DNA of 64,000 nt, from assembly GCA_009379845.1 (NCBI GenBank), contig WHSZ01000001.1, forward strand, positions 62,001 through 126,000. The letters are read 5' to 3'. This stretch comes from Pseudonocardiaceae bacterium (GTDB lineage Bacteria > Actinomycetota > Actinomycetes > Mycobacteriales > Pseudonocardiaceae). The notes beneath the pieces are model-generated. The model made no database searches. It worked only from the letters and a program-made list of their open reading frames with translations, and was not told where the DNA came from. The translations under genes and the position numbers were made by a program. Positions 26,201 through 34,964 of the stretch are shown here, one piece after another (position 1 is the first letter of the stretch; every line of letters starts with the position of its first letter).

Positions 26201-27849
26201 ATCCGGGAAACGGAGGTGACGATCTCCTCCCGGATCGCGTCCAGCGGCGGGTTGGTGACCTGGGCGAAGTTCTGCTTGAAGTAGTCGTAGAGCAACCGGG
26301 CACGCTCGGAAAGCGCGGCCGGCGGGGTGTCGGTGCCCATCGAGCCGATCGGTTCCGCCCCGGTGATCGCCATCGGGGTCAGCAGGACGCGCAGTTCCTC
26401 CTCGGTGTAGCCGAACGCCTGCTGCCGGCGTATCACCGAAGCGTGCGGCTGCACGATGTGTTCCCGGTCGGGCAGCTCGGCGATGCTCATCAGCCCGGCA
26501 TGCAGCCAATCCCGGTACGGAAGCTGGGCGGCCAGCTCGCGCTTCACCTCGTCGTCGTCCACGATCCGGCCGGCTTCGGTGTCCACAAGGAACATCCGGC
26601 CTGGCCGCAGCCTGCCCTTTGCCACCACGTCGCCGGGCGGCACGTCCAGCACGCCGGTCTCGCTGGCCAGCACCACGCGGTCGTCGGCGGTGCGCCACCA
26701 GCGCGCGGGCCGCAGCCCATTGCGGTCCAGTACCGCGCCCACCAACGCCCCGTCGGTGAACGTGACGCACGCGGGGCCGTCCCACGGTTCGATCAGGCTC
26801 GCGTGGTACTGGTAGAACGCCCTGCGGTCCTTGTCCATCCGCTCGTCGTTCTCCCACGCCTCCGGGATCATCATCATCACCGCGTGCGGCAGGCTCCGCC
26901 CACCGAGGTGCAGCAACTCGAGCACCTCGTCGAAGGACGCGGAATCGGAGAGATCCGGATCGCAGATCGGATACAGCCTTGTCAGATCGCCAGGGAACCG
27001 ATCGGATGCCAGCTGCGCCTCGCGGGCGCGCATCCGGTTGCGGTTGCCGCGAATCGTGTTGATCTCACCGTTATGCGCGACGAACCGGTACGGATGCGCC
27101 AGCGGCCAGGACGGAAACGTGTTGGTGGAGAACCTGCTGTGCACCAGCGCGATCGCGCTGACCAGCCGCTCGTCGGTGAGGTCGCCGAAGAACACCGGCA
27201 GCTGCTCGGTGGTGAGCATTCCCTTGTAGACGAAGGTGCGCGCGGAAAGCGAAGGGAAGTACGCGCCACATCCGGCCGATGCGCTCTCCTGTTCGACCCG
27301 TTTGCGCATGCAGAACGTCAACCGGTCGAGCTCGATGCCGGCCGGCCGGGCACCGGTCTCGTCCGGCCGCGCCGCGACGAACAGCACCTCGAAATGCGGC
27401 ATCACTTCGCGGGCGGCCGTGCCGATGCCGGCCGCGTCCGGGTATACCGGCAGTTGCCGCCAGCCGAGCACGTCCAGGTTTTCCTCGCAGGCGATGCGCT
27501 CGATCACGGCGAGGGCCGCGGCGCGTTCGGCTGGGTCGGTCGGCAGGAACGCGATTCCGGCCGCGTAGCGGGAACATCCCGCGCCGTCCGGTTCCGGTAA
27601 CGCGAAATCCACTTCGGCGCGCAGCAAGTCGTCCGGCAGCTGAACCAGGATTCCGGCGCCGTCACCGGTTGTCGGTTCCGCCCCTGCCGCGCCGCGATGC
27701 CGCAGGTTGGCAAGTGCCGTCAACCCGTCGGAGACGATGGCGTGCCGCCGCCGGCCGCGGATGTCGGCGACCATGGCAACGCCGCAGGCGTCCCGCTCAC
27801 TCGCGGGATCGTACAGTCCCTGCTTTGTTGGAATAGCGGAGAAGATCAC
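23254..27849 (-). CDS. gltB: glutamate synthase large subunit
   Basis: A 1531-residue enzyme that forms glutamate from glutamine and 2-oxoglutarate. A GTG at 27849 has a perfect AGGAGGT 7 bases upstream and gives a 21-residue propeptide before the Ntn catalytic Cys22 ([11 protein letters not shown]). The amidotransferase, central, FMN-binding and C-terminal glucosamine-like domains follow. The [3Fe-4S] cysteines lie in [12 protein letters not shown] and the preceding Cys. The longer open frame upstream has no start support and crosses a riboswitch on the other strand. It is the first gene of a gltBD operon. Confidence 0.96.
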   Translation of the reverse strand: MIFSAIPTKQGLYDPASERDACGVAMVADIRGRRRHAIVSDGLTALANLRHRGAAGAEPTTGDGAGILVQLPDDLLRAEVDFALPEPDGAGCSRYAAGIAFLPTDPAERAAALAVIERIACEENLDVLGWRQLPVYPDAAGIGTAAREVMPHFEVLFVAARPDETGARPAGIELDRLTFCMRKRVEQESASAGCGAYFPSLSARTFVYKGMLTTEQLPVFFGDLTDERLVSAIALVHSRFSTNTFPSWPLAHPYRFVAHNGEINTIRGNRNRMRAREAQLASDRFPGDLTRLYPICDPDLSDSASFDEVLELLHLGGRSLPHAVMMMIPEAWENDERMDKDRRAFYQYHASLIEPWDGPACVTFTDGALVGAVLDRNGLRPARWWRTADDRVVLASETGVLDVPPGDVVAKGRLRPGRMFLVDTEAGRIVDDDEVKRELAAQLPYRDWLHAGLMSIAELPDREHIVQPHASVIRRQQAFGYTEEELRVLLTPMAITGAEPIGSMGTDTPPAALSERARLLYDYFKQNFAQVTNPPLDAIREEIVTSVSRIMGPEQNLLEPGPASCRHIQLPYPVIDNDELAKLIQVNEDGDLPGFSCTVLSGLYEVDGGGEALGAAVDRACREASDAISSGAHTLVLSDRDSDHRMAPIPSLLLVSAVHHHLVRTKERLRVALVVESGDAREVHHVALLLGYGAAAVNPYLAFETIEDLINQGFITGVEPRTAIRNYVGALVKGVLKIMSKMGISTVGAYTAAQVFESFGLSQHLLDRHFTGTTSKLDGAGMDVIAEEVAARHRRAYPDNPTEREHQRLEVGGEYAYRRDGELHLFTPETVFFLQHASASRREDAYRRYTEEVERLNREGGALRGLFGFRDGRAPVPIDEVEPVESICKRFNTGAMSYGSISAEAHETLAIAMNRIGGRSNTGEGGEDSERLYDPQRRSAIKQVASGRFGVTSEYLVNADDIQIKMAQGAKPGEGGQLPPNKVYPWIAKTRHSTAGVGLISPPPHHDIYSIEDLAQLIHDLKNVNDSARIHVKLASELGVGTVAAGVAKAHADVVLISGHDGGTGAAPLNSLKHAGTPWEIGLAETQQTLLLNGLRDRITVQVDGGMKTGRDVLIAALLGAEEYGFATAPLVVAGCVMMRVCHLDTCPVGVATQNPTLRERYTGKAEHVVNYFRFVAHEVRELLAQLGFRSLNEAIGRSELLDVDEAVQRWKARGLDLAPVFATADTPYGGALRRTRSQDHGLAHALDRTLIQLTEAALEDAYPVRLELPVRNVNRTVGTLLGSEITRRYGADGLPDDTVHITLTGSAGQSLGAFLPRGVTLDLVGDANDYVAKGLSGGRVIVRPDPAAPFAAEQQVIAGNVIGYGATGGEIFLRGQVGERFCVRNSGAVAVVEGVGDHAFEYMTGGRAVVLGGCGRNLAAGMSGGIGYLLDLDPELVNTAMVELQHPDRDDMAWLRALVRQHHELTGSTVAAALLDDWAWRCRAFTKVMPRDYQRVLTAARAEGVARPRTSAVAKARTSGRLSDEEASRG

Positions 27850-28049
27850 GACATCGACCTCCTTCGTCGCCCTCGTGCGGAAGAATCGGATTGGCGTCGA
27901 CTCTCTTAGGCCCGGGACGACAGCGGCCCGCGTGTCTTTGCAGGAACTGTAACAGTCACGTGAACTGCAGGGGACCTTCCGAAAGCCCCTCGCGTTCTCG
28001 ACTTGGTAACGATCAATACCGATTCGGCGCCGAACGCACCTGGTACCGT

Positions 28050-28180
28050 GGCTCGTTGCCGGTTGTTCGTTGGGACGATCGGTGGCGTGAACCGGCAGCG
28101 AAGTCCGGTGCGAATCCGGCGCTGTCCCGCAACTGTGAGGTTCCTGCGAGCCGAGCCAGGTCGCCCGCCGGTCACGTCGA
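28050..28180 (+). ncRNA. cobalamin (B12) riboswitch
   Basis: The conserved core reads GCGAAGTCCGGTGCGAATCC, then GGCGCTGTCCCGCAACTGTG (28099–28138), and the 3' B12 box AGCCAGGTCGCCCGCCG ends at 28170. These are the hallmarks of the adenosylcobalamin aptamer. It lies about 115 bases upstream of a B12-binding lipoprotein gene on the same strand and should shut off the importer when B12 is plentiful. The outer boundaries are approximate. The 27850–28049 stretch should hold the gltB promoter and the riboswitch promoter. Confidence 0.92.
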
Positions 28181-28286
28181 CGCCACCCGCCTCCGGTGTA
28201 GGGGTGCGGCGTCCGTGCTCCCGGCCCATGAACTTCGGCGATGGTGCGGCCCGCCCTCTGGCCGGCCGACAACCGCAGGATGCCGC

Positions 28287-29294
28287 ATGATCGGGTCTGT
28301 TCAGGACCGTCCGGACCACCACCGCGTCCGGCGACCGCTTCGTTTTCGACTGGCCGTGTTGCTTTCACTGCTGTCCGTGTTCGGCGCCGTGGCGCTGGCC
28401 GGGTGCGCGGACCGCGCGCCGGGTGGTGAGTCCACTCCGGACGGTTCCCGCGACGCGGGTTTCCCCGTCACCATCAACTCGCCCGGCAGCGGCGAGTCGT
28501 TCACCCTCCGCAGCAAGCCGACCCGGATCGTGTCACTGTCCCCGCCGGCAACCGAAACGCTGTATGCGATCGGCGCGGGCACTCAGGTGGTCGCGGTGGA
28601 CGCCGAGTCCAACTACCCGAAAGAGGCGCCGACAACGGAGCTGTCCGGGCTGAGCCCGAACCCGGAGGCCATCGCGGAGTACAACCCCCAGCTGGTCGTC
28701 GCGCACGCGGACGCGGACGGATTGGTCGCCGCGCTGGACAAGCTGGACATCCCGACGCTGATCCTGCCGGCCGCGCAGACCCTCGAGGCCGCCTACCGGC
28801 AGTACACCGTGCTGGGCAAGGCAACCGGGCACCGAGCAGCCGCCGAGGATCTGGCCAGCCGCACCCGCGACGAGATCGACAAGATCATCGCGGACACCCC
28901 GAAGCCGGACACCCCGCTGAGCTACTACCACGAGCTGGGGCCGGACTACTACACCGCCACCTCCGACACCTTCATCGGCGGTGTTTACCGGCGCTTCGGG
29001 CTGCGCAATATCGCCGATGGCTCCGACGACCCCGCGGCTGGTGGCTACCCGCAACTTTCCGCGCAGCGCGTGCTGCGGGCCGATCCCGACCTGATCTTCC
29101 TCGCGGATACCAAGTGCTGCGCGATGACCCCGGACAAGGCCGGCGCGCGGCCCGGCTGGGACGAGCTCACCGCGGTGCGCAGCGGGCTGGTGGTGCCGTT
29201 GAACGACGACACCGCGTCGCGCTGGAGCCCGCGCGTCGTCGAATTCGTGCGCACCGTGGCCGACGCGGTCACCTCGGCGAGCAAGCGGGGTTGA
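28287..29294 (+). CDS. btuF: cobalamin ABC transporter substrate-binding lipoprotein
   Basis: A 335-residue BtuF/FepB-type binding protein. A signal peptide of about 40 residues ([21 protein letters not shown]) ends in a lipobox with the acylated Cys. The mature part has [21 protein letters not shown] and [20 protein letters not shown], typical of class III binding proteins. The riboswitch upstream identifies the cargo as a corrinoid. The ATG at 28287 has AGGA 6 bases upstream. The permease gene begins 6 bases after the stop. Confidence 0.9.
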   Translation: MIGSVQDRPDHHRVRRPLRFRLAVLLSLLSVFGAVALAGCADRAPGGESTPDGSRDAGFPVTINSPGSGESFTLRSKPTRIVSLSPPATETLYAIGAGTQVVAVDAESNYPKEAPTTELSGLSPNPEAIAEYNPQLVVAHADADGLVAALDKLDIPTLILPAAQTLEAAYRQYTVLGKATGHRAAAEDLASRTRDEIDKIIADTPKPDTPLSYYHELGPDYYTATSDTFIGGVYRRFGLRNIADGSDDPAAGGYPQLSAQRVLRADPDLIFLADTKCCAMTPDKAGARPGWDELTAVRSGLVVPLNDDTASRWSPRVVEFVRTVADAVTSASKRG

Positions 29295-29300
29295 CGCACG

Positions 29301-30389
29301 TTGGCGCTGCACACCGAACCCCGGGCCGCCCGGTCCACCGCGCGGCCGCCGCGCGGCGCGCGAACCACGCTGCGCCCGCTGGTCGTGCTGCTGGGGTTGC
29401 TGGTGCTGGTGATCGTGTTCGTGGTGGCCGTCCTGATCGGCTCGTCCGGGCTCGGCTGGCAGCGGGTGCTCGCGGAGATCGTTGCCCAGCTAACCGGCGG
29501 TACGTCGCCGCTGTCCGAACGGGACGCGGCGATCATCTGGGAGCTGCGGGTACCGCGGATCGTGCTCGCCGGGTTGGTCGGGGCCGCGCTGGCCAGTGCG
29601 GGCGCCTGTTACCAGGGCGTGTTCCGCAACCCGCTCGCCGACCCTTACCTGCTGGGTGCGGCGGCCGGGGCGGGCATGGCCGCCACCATCGTGCTGGTCG
29701 TGCTGCCGGGGATGCGGTCCTGGCCGTTCGATCCGCTGCCGATCGCCGCGTTCGTGGGCTCGCTCGGCGGCGTCGTGCTTACCTGGTTGCTCGGGCGCTC
29801 CGCGGGCGGCAATGGCCGGTCGAGCACCGCCACGCTGCTGCTCGCCGGGGTGGCGGTGGCGTCGTTCCTGACCGCGGTGCAGACCTTCGTGCAGCAGCTC
29901 AACGTGGACACCGTGAAGGACGTGTACGTGTGGATGCTGGGCGGGTTCAACCTGGCCGACTGGGCGGACGTGCTGCTCGCGCTGCCGTACATCGCGCTGG
30001 CAGCGGTGGTGCTGACGCTGTGCGGCCGGTTGCTCGATGTGCTGGCGCTCGGGGACGCGGAGGCGGCTTCGCTGGGACTTCGGCCTGGCCGGATCCGGTT
30101 CCTGGTGCTGACCGCCGCGTCGCTTGCCACCGCCGCGGCCGTGTCGGTGAGCGGGCTGATCGCGTTCGTTGGCATCGTGGTGCCGCACATCGTGCGATTG
30201 CTCGCCGGGGCGAGTTACCGGGTGATCGTGCCGCTCTCGCTGATCGGTGGGGCGGTTTTCCTGATCGTCGCCGATCAGCTGGCTAGCACCGTCCGCTACC
30301 CCGCCGAGCTGCCGATCGGCGTGATCACCGCGTTCACCGGCGCCCCGTTCTTCGCGCTGATCCTGCGTTCCACCAAGGCCCGCGCATGA
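29301..30389 (+). CDS. btuC: cobalamin ABC transporter permease (FecCD family)
   Basis: A 362-residue permease with about ten membrane helices, starting at a TTG. The FecCD signature is clear: LRVPRIVLAGLVGAALASAG and YQGVFRNPLADPYLLGAAAG, and the late cytoplasmic loop SGLIAFVGIVVPHIVRL that contacts the ATPase. It works with the upstream lipoprotein and the ATPase encoded 253 bases downstream. The unusual gap is filled by a 24-bp tandem repeat. Confidence 0.93.
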   Translation: MALHTEPRAARSTARPPRGARTTLRPLVVLLGLLVLVIVFVVAVLIGSSGLGWQRVLAEIVAQLTGGTSPLSERDAAIIWELRVPRIVLAGLVGAALASAGACYQGVFRNPLADPYLLGAAAGAGMAATIVLVVLPGMRSWPFDPLPIAAFVGSLGGVVLTWLLGRSAGGNGRSSTATLLLAGVAVASFLTAVQTFVQQLNVDTVKDVYVWMLGGFNLADWADVLLALPYIALAAVVLTLCGRLLDVLALGDAEAASLGLRPGRIRFLVLTAASLATAAAVSVSGLIAFVGIVVPHIVRLLAGASYRVIVPLSLIGGAVFLIVADQLASTVRYPAELPIGVITAFTGAPFFALILRSTKARA

Positions 30390-30424
30390 CCCCGCCCGAG
30401 GTACGTGCCGAAGGGACACCACCC

Positions 30425-30605
30425 CCGGGTGCGGGTGTCCCGCAAAGACCGGGTGCGGGTGTCCCGCAAGAACCGGGTGCGGGTGTCCCGCAGAAACCGG
30501 GTGCGGGTGTCCCGCAAGAACCGGGTGCGGGTGTCCCGCAGAAACCGGGTGCGGGTGTCCCGCAGAAACCGGGTGCGGGTGTCCCGCAGAAACCGGGTGC
30601 GGGTC
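30425..30605 (+). repeat. 24-bp tandem array within the B12 operon
   Basis: Seven complete 24-bp units (30425–30592) and a partial eighth lie between the permease and ATPase genes. Each unit is CCGGGTGCGGGTGTCCCGC plus a variable A/G pentamer (AAAGA, AAGAA or AGAAA), and contains a GCGGGTGTCCCGC hairpin. An ORF at 30386–30658 reads through it as GAGVPQKP repeats and its ATG overlaps the permease stop (ATGA). The perfect 24-bp phasing would keep any such frame open, so coding is not proven. Confidence 0.9.
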
Positions 30606-30642
30606 TCACCGAAGGCGTCCTTCAGCAAGCACGGGGAGCGGT

Positions 30643-31422
30643 GTGGGTACGGCGTTGAGGCTGCGTGAGGTGTCCGCCGGGTACCAGCGGGAGTTCGTGG
30701 TCGGCGGGGTGAGCGTCGACGTGCCCGCCGGTGGCTGGCTGGCGATTATCGGGCCGAACGGCGCCGGCAAGTCCACGTTGCTGAAGGCCATCGCCGGGCT
30801 GGTGCACTACACCGGCGAGGTGGCGCTGGACGGCCGGCCGATCCGCGAGTTGGGCCGCAAGGAGCTGGCCCGCTCGCTCGGCTACCTCCCGCAAGGACCG
30901 CTGCTGCCGGAGGGTCTCACCGTCACCGACTACGCGCTGCTCGGTCGCACCCCGCACCTGGGCGCGCTGGCAACGGAAAGCGCGTCCGATGTGGACATCG
31001 TGGCGGATGCCCTCGCCAGGCTCGACCTGTCCGAGCTGGCCGGCAGGCCGCTGCGCACGCTCTCCGGTGGCGAGCGGCAGCGGGCGGTGCTCGCCAGGGT
31101 GCTCGCCCAGCACACCAGCGTGCTGCTGCTCGACGAGCCGACCACCGGGCTGGACATCGGCCACGCCCAGACCCTGCTCGACCTTGTCGACCAGCTGCGC
31201 GGCGAGGACGGCACGACCGTGGTGTCCACGCTGCACGACCTGACGTTCGCCGCGCAGTACGCCGAGCGGATCGTGTTGCTCAACGGCGGTCGGGTGGTGG
31301 CGGCCGGCACGCCCGCGGACGTGCTGACCACCGACGCGCTGACCGAGTACTACGGCGCGCGCACCACCCTGCTCACCGCGGCGGACGGAAGCCGGGTGGT
31401 GGCTCCCATCCGCCGCCGCTGA
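30643..31422 (+). CDS. btuD: cobalamin ABC transporter ATPase
   Basis: A 259-residue ABC ATPase. It has Walker A GPNGAGKST (about 37–45), signature LSGGERQRAVLARVLAQ and Walker B VLLLDEPTTGLD, followed by the switch His in STLHDLTFAAQY. It powers the importer formed with the two genes upstream. The GTG at 30643 has GGGGAG about 5 bases upstream. It lies downstream of the repeat array, so its expression relative to the permease may depend on that array. Confidence 0.93.
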   Translation: MGTALRLREVSAGYQREFVVGGVSVDVPAGGWLAIIGPNGAGKSTLLKAIAGLVHYTGEVALDGRPIRELGRKELARSLGYLPQGPLLPEGLTVTDYALLGRTPHLGALATESASDVDIVADALARLDLSELAGRPLRTLSGGERQRAVLARVLAQHTSVLLLDEPTTGLDIGHAQTLLDLVDQLRGEDGTTVVSTLHDLTFAAQYAERIVLLNGGRVVAAGTPADVLTTDALTEYYGARTTLLTAADGSRVVAPIRRR

Positions 31423-31440
31423 GTCACGGCAGGCGCCGGG

Positions 31441-31644
31441 TCACCCCCGTCGACGGTAGGTGTGCTGAGGCGCCTTTCCGACCGCGTCGGGAGCGCCGGC
31501 ACCGTGCTTCCCGGCGGATCGCCAGTCCTGACGCGGTGGCGTGCCCTTCTTCCTTGCCATCCGGCGTTCCCGCCGATTGAGCGCGGGGGTGGGCGCGAGC
31601 TCGTCGCCGGCTTCGACGTCTGTGGGTTCGGGATCAGCAGGCAT
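31441..31644 (-). CDS. small basic hypothetical protein
   Basis: A 67-residue protein beginning MPADPEPTDVEAGDELAPTP. The first 20 residues are acidic and the rest very basic (NRRERRMARKKG, HTYRRRG). It has no membrane segment or recognised domain. The ATG at 31644 has GGAGG 5 bases upstream and is preferred over the ATG at 31695. It is convergent with the btuD gene (18-base gap). The split charge suggests a nucleic acid or ribosome contact, which is a guess. Confidence 0.6.
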   Translation of the reverse strand: MPADPEPTDVEAGDELAPTPALNRRERRMARKKGTPPRQDWRSAGKHGAGAPDAVGKAPQHTYRRRG

Positions 31645-31774
31645 AACAGCCTCCTCGCGGAGTTCGAGAGTTGCGGAATGCGAACAACCCGGCATGCGGT
31701 CACGGGTTCAGAGGACTCACGGGGTTCAGAGGACAGTTCAGAGGACACAGCACGGAAACGACGCCACGACGCGG

Positions 31775-31839
31775 CTGTGTCTCAAAGCTGTATCTCAAAG
31801 CTGTATCTCAAAGCTGTATCTCAAAGCTGTATCTCAAAG
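31775..31839. repeat. 13-bp tandem repeat, five copies
   Basis: The unit CTGTATCTCAAAG is present five times in a row (the first copy has one change) in the divergent gap 31645–31930, upstream of the SDR gene. The 13-bp period is not a multiple of three, so it is not coding. GGTTCAGAGGAC-like repeats lie just before it (about 31705–31745). Confidence 0.9.
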
Positions 31840-31907
31840 CTCCATGACTCTCACGCTAGCAGCGTCCCGTCTCGCCGCGCAGCTGTTTTTCCCGCCCGAC
31901 GAGTAAT

Positions 31908-31921
31908 TAGAACGTGTTACA
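31908..31921. promoter_or_regulatory. KstR-type operator motif
   Basis: TAGAACGTGTTACA fits the mycobacterial KstR consensus TnnAACnnGTTnnA at every defined position. It ends 9 bases before the GTG of the SDR gene, an ideal place for repression. KstR controls sterol and lipid catabolism genes; no kstR gene is in the window. Confidence 0.55.
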
Positions 31922-31930
31922 GTTTCTCGC

Positions 31931-32719
31931 GTGATCCTGGACCGCTTCTCGCTCACTGACAAGGTCGCCGTCGTCACCGGCGCCGGACGCGGAATCGGTG
32001 CGGCGACCGCCGTCGCACTCGCCGAAGCCGGCGCGGACGTGGTCGTGGCTGCGCGCACCGAAGACCAGCTGCGTGCGGTCGCCGGCCGGGTGGCCGACGC
32101 GGGCCGCAAGGCGCAGGTCGTTTCCGCGGACCTCAACGATCTGGAGGCGGTGCGCGGCCTCGCCGACGCGGCCGTCGAGCGGTTCGGCCGGATCGACGTC
32201 GTGGTGAACAACGTCGGCGGCGCGATGCCTCGCCCGCTGCTGGACACCTCGCCGGAGTACCTGGCGGAATCCTTCCACTTCAACGTGTCCACCGCGCACG
32301 CGCTGACCCACGCCGCCGTGCCAGCGATGCTGGAGCGGGACGGCGGCGCGGTGGTGAATATCGGCTCCGTGCTGGGCAGGGTGTCCGGCCGCGGCTTCCT
32401 CGCGTACGGCACGGCGAAGGCCGCGCTGCTGCACTACACCCGCCTCGCCGCGGCCGATCTCGCGCCACGGGTTCGGGTGAACGGTGTTTCAGTGGGATCG
32501 GTTGCCACCTCGGCGCTGGACATCGTGATGAGCAACGACGACCTGCGGCGGCAGATGGAAGCCGCGACACCGATGGGGCGGATCGGTGCCCCCGAGGACG
32601 TCGCGGCCGCGGTGCTCTACCTGGCCTCCGACGCGGGGGCGTACCTGACCGGCAAGGTGCTCGAGGTGGACGGCGGCCAGCAAGCGCCCAACCTCGATCT
32701 CGGCCTACCGGACCTGTGA
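31931..32719 (+). CDS. short-chain dehydrogenase/reductase
   Basis: A 262-residue SDR. The cofactor motif is [10 protein letters not shown] (about 16–25), NNVGG follows near residue 96, and the catalytic Tyr-Lys lies in [11 protein letters not shown] with the Ser in IGSVLG. The end [17 protein letters not shown] segment ([15 protein letters not shown]) is typical of FabG-type enzymes. The N-terminus [19 protein letters not shown] resembles mycobacterial SDRs of lipid and sterol breakdown. With the KstR-like box upstream, oxidation of a hydroxyacyl-CoA or hydroxysteroid is likely; this is inferred. Confidence 0.85.
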   Translation: MILDRFSLTDKVAVVTGAGRGIGAATAVALAEAGADVVVAARTEDQLRAVAGRVADAGRKAQVVSADLNDLEAVRGLADAAVERFGRIDVVVNNVGGAMPRPLLDTSPEYLAESFHFNVSTAHALTHAAVPAMLERDGGAVVNIGSVLGRVSGRGFLAYGTAKAALLHYTRLAAADLAPRVRVNGVSVGSVATSALDIVMSNDDLRRQMEAATPMGRIGAPEDVAAAVLYLASDAGAYLTGKVLEVDGGQQAPNLDLGLPDL

Positions 32720-32725
32720 GCGGCC

Positions 32726-33796
32726 ATGCCGTATCGGGTCGTGCAATGGAGCACCGGAAACGTCGGCCGGCACGCGCTTGCCGGTATCAACGCCCATCCC
32801 GACCTCGAGCTGGCCGGTGTGTGGGTGTCCAATCCGGACAAGGTCGGGGTGGACGCCGGCACGCTCGCCGGGCTGCCGCACCAGCTCGGCGTGACCGCCA
32901 GTGGCGACGTGGACGAGATCCTGGCGCTGCGGCCGGATTGCGTGGTGTACACCGCGATGGCCGACAACCGCATCATGGAGGCGCTGGACGAGCTGCGCCG
33001 CATCCTCAACGCCGGGATCAACGTGGTCTCCAGCAGCCCGGTGTTCCTGCAGTTCCCGGACGGGGTGGTGCCCGAGGATGTCAGCGGCCCCGTCCGGCTG
33101 GCAGCCGAGCAGGGCGGAGCCTCGCTGTGGGTCAACGGCATCGACCCAGGGTTCGCCAACGACTGGCTGCCGCTCACGCTCACCGGGATCAGCGAGCGCA
33201 TCGATGCAGTGCGATGCCTGGAAATTCTGGACTACAGCACGTACGACAACCGCACGGTGCTTTTCGACATCATGGGCTTCGGCGACGAGGTGGAGAAGAC
33301 CCCGCTGCTGCTGCAACCGGGGATTCTCACCATGGCTTGGGGCAGCGTGGTGCGCCAGCTCGCCGCCGGCCTCGACGTGGAGCTGGACGGTATCGAGGAG
33401 CACTACGAGCGGCTGCCCGCGCTGGAAACCTTCCCGATCCGCTCCGGCACCATCGAGCGCGGCACCGCGGCCGCGCTGCGTTTCGAGGTACGCGGGATGG
33501 CCGGCGGGCGTCCGGTGTTGGTGCTCGAGCACGTGACCCGGCTACGCCCCGATCTCGGCGCGGACTGGCCGCAGCCGACCGGGCAGGGCTGCTACCGCGT
33601 CGAGGTGTCCGGCGAACCGGACTACACGCTGGATCTGCGGTTGCTCGGCTCGGACGGCGACCACAACACCGCCGGGCTGAAGGCGACGGCGATGCGGCTG
33701 GTAAACGCGATTCCCGCGGTGGTGCACGCCCGGCCGGGCCTACTCTCCGCGCTCGACCTCCCGCCGGTCACCGGTCGCGGCCTCCTCCGGCTCTGA
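32726..33796 (+). CDS. DapB-like NAD(P)-dependent reductase
   Basis: A 356-residue protein with a Rossmann N-terminus (YRVVQWSTGNVGRHALAG) of the dihydrodipicolinate reductase-like group, related to 2,4-diaminopentanoate dehydrogenase. Middle motifs are NVVSSSPVFLQFP and WVNGIDPGFANDWLPL. It is too long and divergent to be DapB itself. It follows the SDR gene by 6 bases, so both are probably one KstR-box-controlled unit. Related actinobacterial proteins occur near lipid catabolism genes; the substrate is unknown. Its last 57 bases overlap the convergent lgt gene. Confidence 0.75.
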   Translation: MPYRVVQWSTGNVGRHALAGINAHPDLELAGVWVSNPDKVGVDAGTLAGLPHQLGVTASGDVDEILALRPDCVVYTAMADNRIMEALDELRRILNAGINVVSSSPVFLQFPDGVVPEDVSGPVRLAAEQGGASLWVNGIDPGFANDWLPLTLTGISERIDAVRCLEILDYSTYDNRTVLFDIMGFGDEVEKTPLLLQPGILTMAWGSVVRQLAAGLDVELDGIEEHYERLPALETFPIRSGTIERGTAAALRFEVRGMAGGRPVLVLEHVTRLRPDLGADWPQPTGQGCYRVEVSGEPDYTLDLRLLGSDGDHNTAGLKATAMRLVNAIPAVVHARPGLLSALDLPPVTGRGLLRL

Positions 33797-34810
33797 GGAC
33801 CCGGAAGGCTCTGAGGATCCGGAAGGCGGCCTGGATTCCGGATCATCGGCGTCAACCGGCTTCGGCCGCTCCGGCTTCGGTTGCCCGGCCGACCCTGCCT
33901 TGGCGGCCGCGAGCGCGTCAACGAGCGCCGCGATGTCCTCCCTGGGACCGCGACGTCGGGCCACGACGAAGTACAGCAGCGCACCGAGGAACACCAGAAT
34001 CGAGACCCACACGTTGACTCGCACGCCGAACACGTGTGTCGCGTCGTCGATACGCATCATCTCGATCCAGGTCCGGCCGAGCGTGTAGCCGGCCACGTAG
34101 AGCGCGAACGCCCGGCCGTGCCCGAGCCGGAAACGCCGGTCGGCCCACACCACGAGCGCCGCGACCACGAGATTCCACAGCAGTTCGTAGAGGAACGTCG
34201 GGTGGAACGGGCTGCCGATGATCTGCTCGTGGCCCGGCAGCGCGACACCGTTCAGCATGTCCAGCTGGCCGGCGTCGTTGACCCTGGTGTAGATCTCGAG
34301 TCCCCACGGCAGATCGGTGGACGAACCGTAGAGCTCCTGGTTGAACCAGTTGCCGAGGCGGCCGATCGCCTGCGCGACGACGATGCCGGGAGCGATCGCA
34401 TCGGCCACCGCCGGCAGCGGGATGTGGCGGCGCCGGCACGCGATCCACGCCCCGACTCCGCCCAGCGCGATGGCGCCCCAGATGCCGAGCCCGCCGTCCC
34501 AGATGCGCAGCGCGTCCACCGGGTTCTTACCCTCGCCGAAATAGCGGTGGTAGTCGGTGATCACGTGGTAGAGCCGGCCACCGACCAGCCCGAACGGCAC
34601 CGCGAACACCGCGATGTCGGTGATCGTGCCTGGTTCACCACCCCTGGCCACCCAGCGCCTGCTGCCCCACCAGATGGCGAGCACGATGCCGGCGATGATC
34701 AGCAGCGCGTAGGCGCGGATCGCGATCGGCCCGACCTCCCACACCCCGCGATCCGGGCTCGGAATGGTGGCCAGCGCGGGCGATGCGGTTGTCAAAGTCG
34801 CCGAAAACAC
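33740..34810 (-). CDS. lgt: prolipoprotein diacylglyceryl transferase
   Basis: A membrane enzyme of about 356 residues that attaches diacylglycerol to the lipobox Cys of lipoproteins. The Lgt signature GRLGNWFNQELYG is present, as are VGGRLYHVITDY and HPTFLYELLWN, and seven hydrophobic segments. The C-terminus has a charged, Pro-rich tail (PKPERPKPVDADDPESRPP and SGSSEP repeats) usual in actinobacteria. It is the last gene of the trp operon. The GTG at 34810 was chosen; an in-frame TTG at 34795 is possible. The 3' end overlaps the opposite-strand DapB-like gene by 57 bases. Confidence 0.93.
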   Translation of the reverse strand: MFSATLTTASPALATIPSPDRGVWEVGPIAIRAYALLIIAGIVLAIWWGSRRWVARGGEPGTITDIAVFAVPFGLVGGRLYHVITDYHRYFGEGKNPVDALRIWDGGLGIWGAIALGGVGAWIACRRRHIPLPAVADAIAPGIVVAQAIGRLGNWFNQELYGSSTDLPWGLEIYTRVNDAGQLDMLNGVALPGHEQIIGSPFHPTFLYELLWNLVVAALVVWADRRFRLGHGRAFALYVAGYTLGRTWIEMMRIDDATHVFGVRVNVWVSILVFLGALLYFVVARRRGPREDIAALVDALAAAKAGSAGQPKPERPKPVDADDPESRPPSGSSEPSGSSEPEEAATGDRREVERGE

Positions 34811-34964
34811 TGGACAACCGTAACGTGCGCCTCGCGCGGAGCCGCACCGCCTCCGCGATCTGCCGCCCTGTCGCTTGAGTCGTCGATCGCCCATCAGGAC
34901 GCCAGGGGCTGCCGGGTTTTCGCGAGGCCGTTGCGCTCAGCGGGCGGCCGGAAAACCGCCGTGG

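Noticed and set aside
25079..26857. A 592-codon minus-strand frame inside gltB
   Set aside because: Out-of-frame reading of gltB with an Arg/Gly-rich product typical of GC-shifted frames.
25795..27600. A 601-codon open frame on the plus strand opposite gltB
   Set aside because: The minus strand encodes conserved GltB throughout; the plus frame has no motif and no ribosome-binding site.
27949..27964. Possible GlnR site (GTAAC-N6-GTGAA) before gltB
   Set aside because: Only one a/b-like pair is present and the b half fits poorly; the near-palindrome around CACGTG explains it as well.
28099..28138. tRNA-like stretch (GTGCGAATCC)
   Set aside because: It is the conserved core of the cobalamin riboswitch; no cloverleaf with an acceptor stem can be drawn.
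27891..28286. Longer N-terminus for the B12-binding lipoprotein
   Set aside because: It would translate through the cobalamin riboswitch; the signal peptide and lipobox fit a start at 28287.
27850..28368. Longer N-terminus of GltB
   Set aside because: The GTG at 27849 has a perfect ribosome-binding site and gives the expected short propeptide before the catalytic Cys.
30425..30605. CRISPR array
   Set aside because: The 24-bp units are directly joined with no unique spacers, and no cas genes are present.
30296..30628. Minus-strand ORF with RDTRTRFL repeats
   Set aside because: It is produced by the 24-bp tandem repeat, which keeps frames open on both strands, and it overlaps the end of btuC.
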